From Brachionus manjavacas (Eukaryota > Rotifera > Eurotatoria > Ploima > Brachionidae): a DNA stretch of 64,000 nt. Numbering within the stretch: the stretch's first letter is position 1; each line of letters begins with the position of its first letter. The position numbers and the translations under genes were made by a program. Location of the stretch: assembly GCA_019054805.1 (NCBI GenBank), contig JAHQIY010000007.1, forward strand, positions 687,501-751,500, written 5' to 3'. A model generated the notes under the pieces. The model did not search any database, was not told the DNA's origin, and saw only the letters and a program-made list of their open reading frames with translations. Shown one piece after another: positions 37,206 through 47,016 of this stretch.

Positions 37206-37211
37206 AATAAA
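37206..37211 (+). terminator. Poly(A) signal of Kunitz gene
   Basis: AATAAA 62 bases after the stop codon. Confidence 0.6.
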
Positions 37212-37547
37212 AACAAAAATTTATTCAAAACATTTGAATTTAGAGGTTTTTTTTGTATTATATCTATCTTAGTTTGAAGTGATTTTTTTTTGATAATGAT
37301 TTTTTTTGAATAAAAAATTTGCTTTGATTACTTTTAAATTTTTTTAATTTCAATTAGTTGTCAAAAGTTTTAATTCGCAAAAGCACAGCCGCAATTTTAT
37401 ATGAATATACAAATCAAAAAAAGAGAACAAAATTTCCAACTCGTTTTATATTTAGAAGGTTTAAATTTAGAAAATATATTTTTCGAAATTTAAATGAAAA
37501 ATTTTCACAGGCTTTAAAAATAATTGAAGATTTTTACAAGATAAAAA

Positions 37548-38024
37548 ATGAATCCAACTTGTTCTAAAGCATCAAATTGTAAAATTCAATTGTAATAATT
37601 AGAATTTTTTTTACTTAACTTTTAATCAATTGATAGGCGAAAGTGCAGATTTTTTTAAATCTTCGACATACTGTACTTTAGTGTTGGCATGGTTTATGAC
37701 ATTTTCAGCCACTACTGTGCTTTTCTTCAGTGAAGTTTCTTTACTCCAAGGCTCAATCAAAATCGAACTATTAACTTATCATTTAACTGCTGCAATAATT
37801 AGTGGATTAATTTCGGGCTGGTATTCAGGCCGTATTTACGAGGGAAAAGATTTTTCACTTTATCAATCATTCTGTGGAATATCTTTTTCTCTTCTGGTAT
37901 GTGGATTTACAAATTATTGCCTCATTCTTTACGTCGGATGGCTAAGGTATTTTCTAAATTGGAATTTTGGTTTAATTATATTCAAATTCGTAGATTCGTG
38001 GTCAAAACAGTTTTAAGCATTTAA
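37548..38024 (+). CDS. Small multi-pass membrane protein (123 aa)
   Basis: Exons 37548-37578, 37637-37946 and 37994-38024 give one frame from ATG to TAA. Hydrophobic segments lie near residues 22-44, 54-72 and 85-110. Charged Lys/Arg/Glu residues (SGRIYEGKDFS) fall between the second and third. There is no signal peptide apart from the first segment. Size, topology and a few aligned residues recall TMEM107, a ciliary transition-zone protein, but the resemblance is weak and I do not assign it. It starts about 400 bases after the Kunitz gene on the same strand, leaving little room for a separate promoter. Confidence 0.6.
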
Positions 38025-38062
38025 ACAGCTGGTCTTTATTTCGAAGCTCAGAATTTTTTTTA

Positions 38063-38068
38063 AATAAA
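38063..38068 (+). terminator. Poly(A) signal of the 123-aa gene
   Basis: AATAAA 38 bases after the stop codon. Confidence 0.5.
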
Positions 38069-38849
38069 ATTTTTTAATTTTAAATTTTGAATCAAGAATA
38101 ATGTACGCTTTCTCTTATAATTATCAAATTTTCGAGGAAAAAATGTTAGACAGTTAAAAAATAAGGATTTATTTTTTTCTTTAATTTTTATTAATTAATT
38201 AATTTTGTATACTTGAAAAATATATTTCGAAAAGCTTTTAATTGATTAAAAAACAATAAATAAACAACACAAATTCATTCTATTTGATCGACACGTTTTG
38301 AAGTTATAAAATCTAATGGGCTTCGGGACATAGCTCCGGCTTAGGGGACCGGGTTGAAAAAATAATAAAATATATGATATGTGAAATTTAAGATTTAAAG
38401 AGAAAAGAAGTATTTATCTTGTTTATTAAAAGGAAACAAAATTACAAAAAACAATATTTAGCTCATTGTCAATAGCTGTAAAATTCATAAAAATTAAGCA
38501 CACAAAATACATATAGTAGGAGGAGTATGATCGACCGCAAGTTAATGAAACTGCATTCATCAAAAGCTTTAGCCAAAAGCGTTAATCCGATGGCGGCGCC
38601 AGAAAGTTGAAAATGGTGTGGCGAACTTCAAGACCAAAGAAGAGGGGAAAGAATTAGTGCGTTGAGGGGGCTTTATAACAAACTAATGAAATTTTAAAAA
38701 CAGCCTTTTAAAAACAAAGTAAAATTTAAAACAAAGTAGAGCAAAAAATTAATTGGAAAAATTTAACGAATTAAACAAAATTAAATAAAATATTTAATAA
38801 AATTTAAGTCTTCTATTCTATTGCCTAGCAAAAATATTAACAATTTTGC
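38069..38849. other. Intergenic, start of transposon-rich region
   Basis: AT-rich with islands of higher GC (38318-38355 and 38520-38670) that look like transposon debris. They do not match anything I can name. Confidence 0.4.
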
Positions 38850-39000
38850 AAACGTCAATTTTTTTAATTCTGATGACTCAATATTCATGAGGCTTATTTC
38901 ATTTAATCTTTCTTGACCTGTCCTGCTTCGGAGACAATTTTATTCTTTTTAAAAAAGAAAAAGTTCTCTCTGCCTCCGCATTTGAAATAAAATTTATTTA
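38850..39000 (-). mobile_element. hAT transposase C-terminal fragment
   Basis: The minus strand reads SNAEAERTFSFLKRIK and, after a frameshift, RTGQERLNEISLMNIES. This is the hAT-family dimerisation domain near the transposase C-terminus. The rest of the transposase is gone. Confidence 0.65.
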
Positions 39001-39344
39001 AGAGCAGTTAAGTTAACAGAATACATTTTTTATCCGTCGAAAATAATAAGAAAACAGATAATTCTGTAGACATAAGTATTTAAACAAAAACGTATTGCTT
39101 TATTGATCAAAAATTCGGCCGCTGATTTCTCATAAAATAAAATTTTTTAATCAAATATTGCATAAATAATTATATTGAGTACACGTGTACAAGTATATTT
39201 GGTTTTTCAAAGTATCAAATAAATGAAGGTTTTTGTTTGTTAATTTTGTTTTATATTTTTCTATAGTTAAATGAAAAAAGGAGAGATTAGAAAAAAATTT
39301 TTTTTTAATTTAAATTTTTAACAATTTTTTGCAAGTCGGAATTT

Positions 39345-39640
39345 TTAATTTAAAGCATTGACACTCGGCGCATTTACCAATTTTTCTGGAAGCTTATTCC
39401 TGTAATTCGCCGCTCGGTTTGTGAAGAAAGTTTTCGACGTTCTGGCCTAAGTAGGCAATGTTATCCTTTTCTTTCTGAACCCTTCTCAAGTGAAGCTAGC
39501 CATTGAATATCATCAAATCTGGGTTCAATCTTGTACATTTCAATCAGGTCGCTCCTCGCATGTCGTTCTTCTAAGAACGTAAGAACAAGATTTGCGCATC
39601 ACGCCGTTGAACTTTTGCAAGTGCGTTTATCTCGCTAAAG
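39345..39640 (-). mobile_element. LINE 3' fragment
   Basis: The minus strand reads LEERHARSDLIEMYKI and later TFFTNRAANYRNKLPEKLV. This is the C-terminal end of a CR1/Jockey-type reverse transcriptase ORF, in two frames. It resembles the C-terminus of the 16.6 kb copy (LEERRKRGDLIQMYKLV). Confidence 0.7.
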
Positions 39641-40079
39641 AGGTACGGTCTTTAAGCAAAGCCGAAATAAAAAGCTTTCTTTTTACGTATCTTATTAGAC
39701 TAGATCTTTTAAAATAAATTCTAAAATTTTCGAAAAATAAAGAAATGCTGTTAAGGTAAATTGTTGTAATTCATTAATTCTGCGTGATTTTTTTGAGGTT
39801 TTTATGAATTCGACTCCGAAACCGTTTCACATAAATAGTTTCGCTATAATTAAAAAAGTAATACTTAAGTCAAAAATAAAATGGATTGCAGCATTTTTTC
39901 CCATAGAATACAAAAGGTTTTAGGTGGCTTATCATTATTTTGGTCGAGTGTTTCAAGTAACTCAATGAGAGTTCCTTGGGTCACTACTTTACATCAAGGA
40001 TCTCCCATTAAACGAATAAAAATGTTAAGTTCTACATTGTAGAGCTGATAATCTTTTATTTGAATATGATCTAAAAACC

Positions 40080-40230
40080 AATTTCTTGAATAATCCGGAC
40101 TTGGAAAGATCTGAGAGTCTTAGTATCAAGTGATTTAAAATGGTCGTGTCAAAAAAACTCTTCTTTCATAAAGCAAACTCTATGTTGGGTTTGATCAAAA
40201 GAACACTTATGTAGCCTCTATAAAACCTTT
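40080..40230 (+). mobile_element. LINE fragment
   Basis: The plus strand reads DLRVLVSSDLKW then, after a shift, KANSMLGLIKRT. This corresponds to the KDLGV...LKW...KANR.LG segment after the reverse transcriptase palm of CR1-like LINEs. It is a short relic. Confidence 0.55.
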
Positions 40231-40415
40231 TATTAAAATTAATTAATTGGCATTAAATTAATTGGCACAAGAATCTATTCAAAAGTGATGTTACAAATGG
40301 TCTAGGTTAAGGGAAAAGAAGTCATGAAAATATAATTAAAGGACAACTAATAAAATACTGGCATTAACGTTGTAATTTTTTCAGCATTGAAGTTCAAAAT
40401 GGGGGACGTTCAAAA

Positions 40416-42466
40416 GGTAGAATGACAAAAATGTAGAATGTCAAAAATATAGAAAAAAAAATGTAGAAATTAAAATATAGAATTTATTGAATATCGAAAC
40501 GTGTTTAAATATAGAAAGTGATTAAATACAGAAACTGTTAAATGAAATATCAATTATTAGATTAAGAGGTTAGCTAAACCATCAATGTGTAACTCGATTG
40601 TTGATTTGTTGTATGTTTCAACTAGACGTTTTAAAACTTGCGTTTTTTCAACCTGAGATTTGTTTATTTTCTTTATTTTCCTACCTTGAAATATGTCAAT
40701 TAAACATGACTCCATATAACTTTTTTCTTGTCTAAAAAATTCAACCACTTTAGAGACTGTTAGGTTTTGACGGACATCATATTTTAATCTTGAATGCCAC
40801 GACTCAACATTATTGTTGGTTCTCGGTAGATCTTCTTTATACACGTGAATCTACACGTGAATTTAAGTTCCAATAGTCCAACTTGAATCGGGGTTCTTTT
40901 TGGTCGTTACCAATATAGGTTTAAATTGTCAAGTATCGGAACAAAGCTTAGTGGTGAACATGACCTAACATACTCGAACCGACTGAGACGTTTTCGAATG
41001 GTAAATATATTAGAGATTGGAGACGACGAAAACTGGTTCTAAATGACTCATCGTACCAATACTTAACCGTACCCCGCTTTTGAACTCTACGCCACATCGA
41101 TTGACACAAATGGAAGTAGCAGCCATAAATTTTGCAGTTAAATACCGCTTTAATTGTGTTTATGGCTGCTAATTTAAAATCGACGTTTATTGAACTAGGG
41201 GACTTTTGAACTAAACTTTTGACCATTTTGAACATTTTCTTATAAGTAAGTTGTTTCTTGTTTGGAAGTAAAGCATACAACATAGGTAACGCGTAATCAT
41301 TTATTATCACATGGAACGAGTAGACTTGTTTGAAAAGGGTTGGTGAGATATCAAAAGTCCCATCACAGTACCAATCATTAAATTTACTCAAGAGCTTTAA
41401 ATTGTCCTCGGTCGTAAATAAAATGACTCAATTCTTATCAGTAGATCCACTATCGGCAAAATAGAATAATTTGTTCTTGTATGTTTTAGTCAACTCAGTC
41501 GGTATGGTAAGTTCTATGAGACACTTAGCATTAAAACCTTTTAGTTGTTTTTTGTTACGGGTGCGTTGTATAACTTGACGAACAGCGTCCTTACGTAGCA
41601 TGCTTACACATTCAGTACTAAGAGTCAATTGAGTTCTTCGTATAATAAGTCTCGGTTGATCAATTGAGTCACTTGCCTGGGCTTTAATTTGATAGAGTGT
41701 ATTTAAATATTCATGTTTTGCTGGGTTCATTTTATGACTGATATGAGCTTGAGTGACTTGGAGAGGTGGATAAGTCCTGCGGATATACCTCTACCTTTAC
41801 AACCCGCAAAGTTACACTTCCTATAGATTGTTGTTGCTGTTGGTAAATCGCATAATTTTGGCTTATCAACAACATAAGTCAAACCCAACGAAAAAAATAA
41901 GTATCCTTTTTTGGCTGTCCTCATAGCCTCCCAAGCTTGTTCCTTGAGTTCAGAGTCTAAACTAAGTTTGCTAAGCTCCATAACAAGCGGATCGACTTGT
42001 TTAGACGATTAAGGTTTAGCAACATCAAGTACTTCAAGTTCATGAATCGAATCATCAAGACATATTTCATTCAAGTATTGATCATTAAAAGAGTCGTCAA
42101 AGCTTTGAATGAAACATAAATCGTTTACAACTTGTTGTACATCTATTTGTACATCTTGAATATTATCAATAACTTTTTTAGTTCTTTTTTGTTTTCTTTA
42201 AGCTTAAAGGTTGATAGTTTTTATTTGATCGTAACTTATTATGTATTGGTGAATCAAAATTTATTTTGAAACAAATGCAAATAATAATAAATAACTTTGA
42301 GACTTGACTATTTATATTCTATGTGTTTCGAAAATTTGACTTTCACTTTTTCTATATTTACTTAAAGTTCTATATTTTTTTTTCTACATGTACTTGTGAT
42401 TCTATATTTTTTGTCCGCTATATTTTTTTTTATACATTAATTTTTTTCTATATTTTAATAAACCAC
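40416..42466 (-). mobile_element. MULE DNA transposon with 9-bp target duplication
   Basis: The 9-bp direct repeat CGTTCAAAA at 40407-40415 and 42467-42475 brackets a 2,051-base element. Both ends carry inverted, internally repetitive terminal regions rich in TATAGAA / ATGTAGAA units. A broken MULE transposase ORF fills the centre on the minus strand. Target duplications of about 9 bp are characteristic of Mutator-like elements, so boundaries and family agree. Confidence 0.75.
40557..42200 (-). pseudogene. MULE transposase, broken
   Basis: Pieces in order on the minus strand: an acidic N-terminus to about 42003 (in-frame stop), a FLYWCH-like zinc-finger segment (AGCKGRG) at 41727-41981, a linker at 41428-41730, the MULE catalytic domain at 40948-41391 and a C-terminal piece at 40557-40844 (NNNVESWHSRLK). 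The catalytic domain shows WYCDGTFDISP, then NVDFKLAA where the family usually has an acidic DFE, then CYFHLCQSMWRRV. Two frameshifts and two in-frame stops separate the pieces. A functional protein is not encoded. The substitution at the acidic position also suggests an inactive copy. Confidence 0.8.
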
Positions 42467-42794
42467 CGTTCAAAATGTAGAATCGGTTTAAAAAAGAAGC
42501 AATAAATTTTCAGTCATTAATATTAGAGGACCCGAATTTTTTATATCTTTAAAGCCCAAAGTGGGTCTAAAAAACCTTTTTTTGTATTAAATGTAAACCT
42601 CTCAAAAAGAAGTTTGTTTTGCACAACTAGAAGCTTGTATTCACAATATATAGTTCTTTTAATTATTAGTTTTTGGATAAAATTAATTTTGTTATTGCTT
42701 TGGTTTTGGATTTAGACTTCGTGTCCCAATTAAATAATTAAAAAACCTAACAGAAACCCTCGAGTCTAGAAATAACTTGGGAAGTCGGACTGGA

Positions 42795-42834
42795 TAGGGT
42801 ATATAAATCCCTGTTTAGGGATTTATATACCCTA
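42795..42834. repeat. Perfect 18-bp palindrome with TATA core
   Basis: Arms 42795-42812 and 42817-42834 are exact reverse complements around the loop GTTT. The arms contain TATATAAAT. Confidence 0.9.
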
Positions 42835-42880
42835 AACAAAGTTAACAATGTTTCGAAATAATGCTTAAGCAATAATTATA

Positions 42881-42924
42881 AGCGGTTTAAGCAGTGTTTA
42901 TGAGCGGTTTAAGCAGTGTTTAAG
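42881..42924 (+). repeat. 22-bp tandem repeat, two copies
   Basis: The unit AGCGGTTTAAGCAGTGTTTA plus two bases occurs twice in direct tandem, with a partial third copy. It is flanked by GTTAAC at 42841 and near 42953. Confidence 0.85.
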
Positions 42925-43059
42925 AGCGGCTTTACAACCGCTTAAGCAGCCTGTTAACTATGTTTAGAGAAGTACTGTAAACGTTCGGAACGAACTCACG
43001 AGACGGAAAGAACTTAGATGGTGGTGTAAGTTAGGTTGCTGAAGCAGTGAGAGGATTTG

Positions 43060-43370
43060 TGTAGACTAGGGACGCAGTTACGAGTCGTCTAGCAATCAAA
43101 GAAGTTGTGCAATACTGAATACACGTGTATAAACCACATAGAAGAAATATGTATTAGACGAATCGCCTATTGATTTAATATTTCACGTGTATAAAGAATT
43201 TAGAAAATCAATTAGAAATCATTTAGACTAGGGACGCAGAAAAGAGTCGTCTATCTGATCGGTTTAGTGGTGCAAGCACGAGTGAAAAGACAAAAAGAAA
43301 AAGACTGGATCTTTAATTAATGTTGGTTCCGATATTCGCAAGACGAGGGACGCAGCGACGTGACGTCATT
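43060..43370 (+). repeat. Three spaced AGGGACGCAG boxes
   Basis: GACTAGGGACGCAG...GAGTCGTCT occurs near 43068 and 43228, and a diverged GACGAGGGACGCAG...GTGACGTC near 43342. Each box is a short imperfect palindrome (AGACnn...GTCGTCT), spaced 110-160 bases apart in the putative leader of the gypsy relic. Confidence 0.7.
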
Positions 43371-43451
43371 GTAATTCAAACCGTGTTTTTATTACAATAT
43401 CCTTTTTAATCGGTGAATTGTAAAAGCAAAATTTAAAAAATTACAACCAAA

Positions 43452-43571
43452 ATGAATGAAAGGGATGAAACAGTGAAACTCCTTTCGACCAAAGCAACGG
43501 CTTTTATCGGGATACAGAGAGAACCAAAAAAGGTCATTGAAGAGGTCAATGACGTTTTTTGGTATTATTAA
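43452..43571 (+). pseudogene. Possible gag start of the gypsy relic
   Basis: A 39-codon ORF from ATG to TAA beginning MNERDETVKLL, lying between the leader boxes and the integrase relic. Too short and too generic for a family call; the position suggests a truncated gag. Confidence 0.3.
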
Positions 43572-43679
43572 TACTTAATTTCGTGATTCATAATTTCGTG
43601 TTCATGAGTATACTAGCCAACACTAAAAACAATCCGCGAATACCACTGAACCCACTAAGGCCAAGTCACCCACTAGTAA

Positions 43680-44070
43680 TAATGATCATCGATTTTCTGG
43701 GACGGCTGAAAGCAAGTAAAAACGGTTATAAATAAAAATTGGTGATTATTGACCATTTTAAAAAATGGGTCGTCCTTTTTGCTCTAAAAAGAATCGACGC
43801 CAAAACAAAAGCACAGTTATTATTCAGGTTTATTTGTCTGTTCGGCATACTAGACGCTTTTTTGCATGATCAAGAATAATCAAGCTCAACTGGTACAGGA
43901 GCTCTGGGAATTGTTAGATGTGAGACTTCTCCGGACCAGCCCATTCCACCTGAAATGCGATGGCTAATCGGAAAGGTTTAACAGGACTTTAAAGCGTATG
44001 ATTATGTGCTTCGTCAATAATTGGGATGAGATATTACCCTCCTTGAGTATGGCGTATAAGACAGATTTGG
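43680..44070 (+). pseudogene. Gypsy integrase core relic
   Basis: Readable pieces: IDFLGRLKAS, VIIDHFKKWVVLFALKRIDAK and a following ICLFGILDAF (normally C.HG.P..I.SDQG), then RTSPFHP-like remains. This is the D...D part of a retroviral-type integrase core, with stops and shifts throughout. Confidence 0.7.
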
Positions 44071-44086
44071 ATTTGGACCTCGTGTC

Positions 44087-44953
44087 TAGGGCTGGTAGTT
44101 CGGTTAGACATCTTAAACCGGTCCCGTAACCGGTTAAAAATTTTTAGTTGGTTTTAGAACAGGTTAGGATGTGTAACCAGTTCCATTAACCAGTTAAAAA
44201 TTTTAATCGGTTACGGAACCGGTTTATAAATTCTAACCGGCTACATAACCGGTTAAAGTTTGTCTTAACCGGATTTATGAATAAAAAAATTCAAAAAAAT
44301 TTTAGATAAAATTTTTATTGATAAATCTTTAAGCTTAAACATGAAATAAAAGTTATTAAACAAAATCAATCAATTTTTTCGTTTCCATGAATTTAGGCAA
44401 ATCAATTTTTTTACACTTTTCGGGTCTAAAGAAGTTCTATCTTTTGTAACAAAAAGTCCACCAGCCGAAGAAGTTTGTTCAGATGGAACACTTGAAGGAC
44501 TTATGCTCAAGTAGAATTTTGCTACTAATTTTATAAAATTCAAATCTTCAATTCTTCACTTTCATATCTTGTTTTTCAATTTAGATGATCATAAAAAGAT
44601 TACTCGAGACAGGCAATCTTATTCTTCTCAAACCTTTTTATTTGATTTGAATCAAAATTTTGCTAAAAAGTCTATTGAAAAAAGGATGAATTTTTTTGCA
44701 TAATTTTTAAAAATTTAATTAAAAAAAATATAAAAATTTAACTCAAGAAATTAATGTTCCTTTTTAACCGGTTAGAAACGGTTTCATAACTGCTTAGGAT
44801 TTTTAACCGGTAACTAAATTTGGTTATAAATTGTAATCGGGTCTGAAACCGGTTTCAATATTTTAACCGGCTACATTAATCGGCTTTGATTTAAAAACGA
44901 TTAATATTTTAACTGGTTTAGAACCGTTTTTTTTAACCGATCTACCAGCCCTA
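44087..44953. mobile_element. hAT-type MITE with 8-bp target duplication
   Basis: Terminal inverted repeats of 20 bases begin TAGGGCTGGTAG and differ at one position. The element is flanked by the perfect 8-bp duplication CTCGTGTC at 44079-44086 and 44954-44961. The first 200 and last 190 bases are filled with AACCGGTT-like units in both orientations, as in subterminal transposase-binding arrays of hAT elements. No ORF is present. The CTCGTGTC target lies in the gypsy direct repeat, so this insertion is younger than that element. Confidence 0.88.
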
Positions 44954-45055
44954 CTCGTGTCCCAATAAAATTATTTAAAAACCTTATTGTTTTAATCCGA
45001 AACGCTCGAGTCCAGAAAAGAACTTGGGAAGTAGGACGGAAGAGTAGAAAGACTT

Positions 45056-47016
45056 TCCAAAAGAACAAGAAATATTACATAAGCTCCAATTATGGAGAAA
45101 AAAAAACAGATATTTTTAAGAAAATAGATTTATTTTACGTTAGTTACGCTAATTAAATGTTGCTAATTAAAATTTAATAAATTTCAGTCGAATTCCTAAC
45201 ATTTTTATTGCTTAAACTCAATTCAATAAAAAAGCAAAAAAAGTCTAATTTATAACTGTTTTCCATTTTCAAAACACTTTTTACATAAAGCAATCGTTTT
45301 TATTTCTTTACAATATGTTCCTAAATAAATCTTTTTATATGAAACACAGGTAAAGTTGGTTTATTTTGAATATAACCCGACCATTTTTTTATGAAGTCGA
45401 ATCGGCATTCAAATCAACTGAAGGAGGAGTTTTTCGGTATCATTGTTTGACTGGATTTCCCGTGAAATTTTGGTTGTTTCAAAGAGCTTCTCAAGTTTGA
45501 TTTTAAAGTCTTTCCTGGTAGTTTAAGAATGCCAAAAATGAGACAAAATGCTAATAAAGCAATTTTTGAAGTAGCCAAACTTCTTTTTTTTCATTAAAAA
45601 CTATTCCTTTCCTAAATCGTGTTTTTTCACCAACATCTTGAATCCCTGAATGGCCTTGTTGATCTCATACCTCAGTCGCACAATTTATTCCCATTCGGAG
45701 GCGCTTGTACCTCTTCATCCCGAGTACTTTTTAGAATGTCATGATACCACGACAGTATTTTAAGATCAACATTTGGTGAAATCCTTCATGTCAGCTTTCG
45801 AGATCAATTTGGCATCGTTTAGATCAATAGCCAAATCCTCGAGAGCTGGATTACAGTATCTGACACGCTGTTTTGCTTTGTTGGAATGTCTCATGTTAAT
45901 GTTTAGGGGTTGCTTGGTTTAGGTATGACCACTATTTCGCTAGGTGGAACGCAATGAGCCGCTCGCCTTGAAAATAGGCTTTATAGACTTGTTGATTTCC
46001 AAAATTCCCTCGCCTCCATTGAACTTGCCTAATCTGCCAGTAAAGAGTTGTGGGTTCATCTTAAAAATCGTAGCCTTGAGGCCTTACTCGCCTTCATCTT
46101 GCTTCTGGACGCTGTTGGTGATCTGCACCAAGTGAAGCCGACTTGCTTGATGTTGGTAATGTAATGTAATGTAATATAATGTTTGTTTCGCTACATTAAA
46201 ATCTTACTTGGACTAAATAACACCAACTTTAGCAGTATTATCTACATTAGATTCGTATGATGCAATAATATGAATCAGTTTAAGGAACCTGATGTTTACC
46301 AGTTAGGAACATCATTCACGGGAGTGCAGAGCACTCAACCTGAGAAAAAAAATCTGACTTTTCTGATAATGAAGTTGACGATGACGATGTGTTTGAAGAA
46401 AAAATAAAAATGTGAGCAATGGAAAAATTAAAAATATTGTTTGAACAAAAAAATGGATGATTACAATCTCAAATATGATGAATCATTAAATAAACTCTTC
46501 GTAGCCAAGTTCAAAGGTGAAAGTTAAGAGAAATTTAAAGGAAGAAATACAATAATAGAAATTCGAAATGGAAAATTTTTTTTGTTTTAAAATCTTAAAA
46601 CAATAAAACTTTATAAAAACTCAATTTTTAAATTGAAGAGAAAATTTTTTTTTCAAATTTTTATGCAATTTTTGTGGAAAAAAAGAGCTTTACAAACCCG
46701 CGGGTCTTCTAGTGTTAAATGAATTTAAAAATAAACTCGATAAATTTGATTTAGAAGGCTATCACAGTGAATCTTAAAACCCCATTTCATGCAGGAAACC
46801 ACATCATGTCTTATAACTTTATTATTATTATTATTATTATTATGATATAAATTTTTAATTTTGGAATTAATAAAAGTACTTTTGTTGATTTAAAAAAAAT
46901 CTTATTTTATTTATCTAGTTAAATTTTTTGTAAATTAAAAACTTATCAAGATTAACTTTACATCTTGAAATTTTTTCTTACAAATTAAAAAAATTCAAAA
47001 GAATCAAAATTAAAAA
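45056..47016. other. Intergenic with unidentified decayed sequence
   Basis: Between 45400 and 46150 the GC content rises and the minus strand has open patches (for example KQRVRYCNPALEDLAIDL and QLFTGRLGKFNGGEG), interrupted by stops. These look like a decayed element, but I cannot name it. A short TAATG pentamer run lies near 46165. The remainder up to the DHODH gene is plain AT-rich DNA. Confidence 0.45.
46820..46850 (+). repeat. (ATT)n microsatellite
   Basis: About ten ATT units. Confidence 0.95.

Larger units (their letters stand above)
42703..45055 (+). mobile_element. Ty3/gypsy relic with nested MITE
   Basis: About 85-base related direct repeats at 42706-42795 and 44066-45046 share TTGGATTT[AG]GAC[TC]TCGTGTCCCAAT, CTCGAGTC and AACTTGGGAAGT. 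The second copy is split by the MITE 44087-44953. Between them lie a short gag-like ORF start and a decayed integrase core. I read the direct repeats as LTR remnants. They could also be a subterminal internal sequence. Confidence 0.55.

Noticed and set aside
37358-37567. 69-codon open stretch upstream of the small membrane protein
   Set aside because: It lacks an ATG and a usable in-phase donor. The 31-base exon at 37548, in another frame, explains the gene better.
45944-46135. Plus-strand 63-codon open stretch
   Set aside because: The opposite strand has the better coding character, and neither strand matches a family. Treated as decayed sequence.
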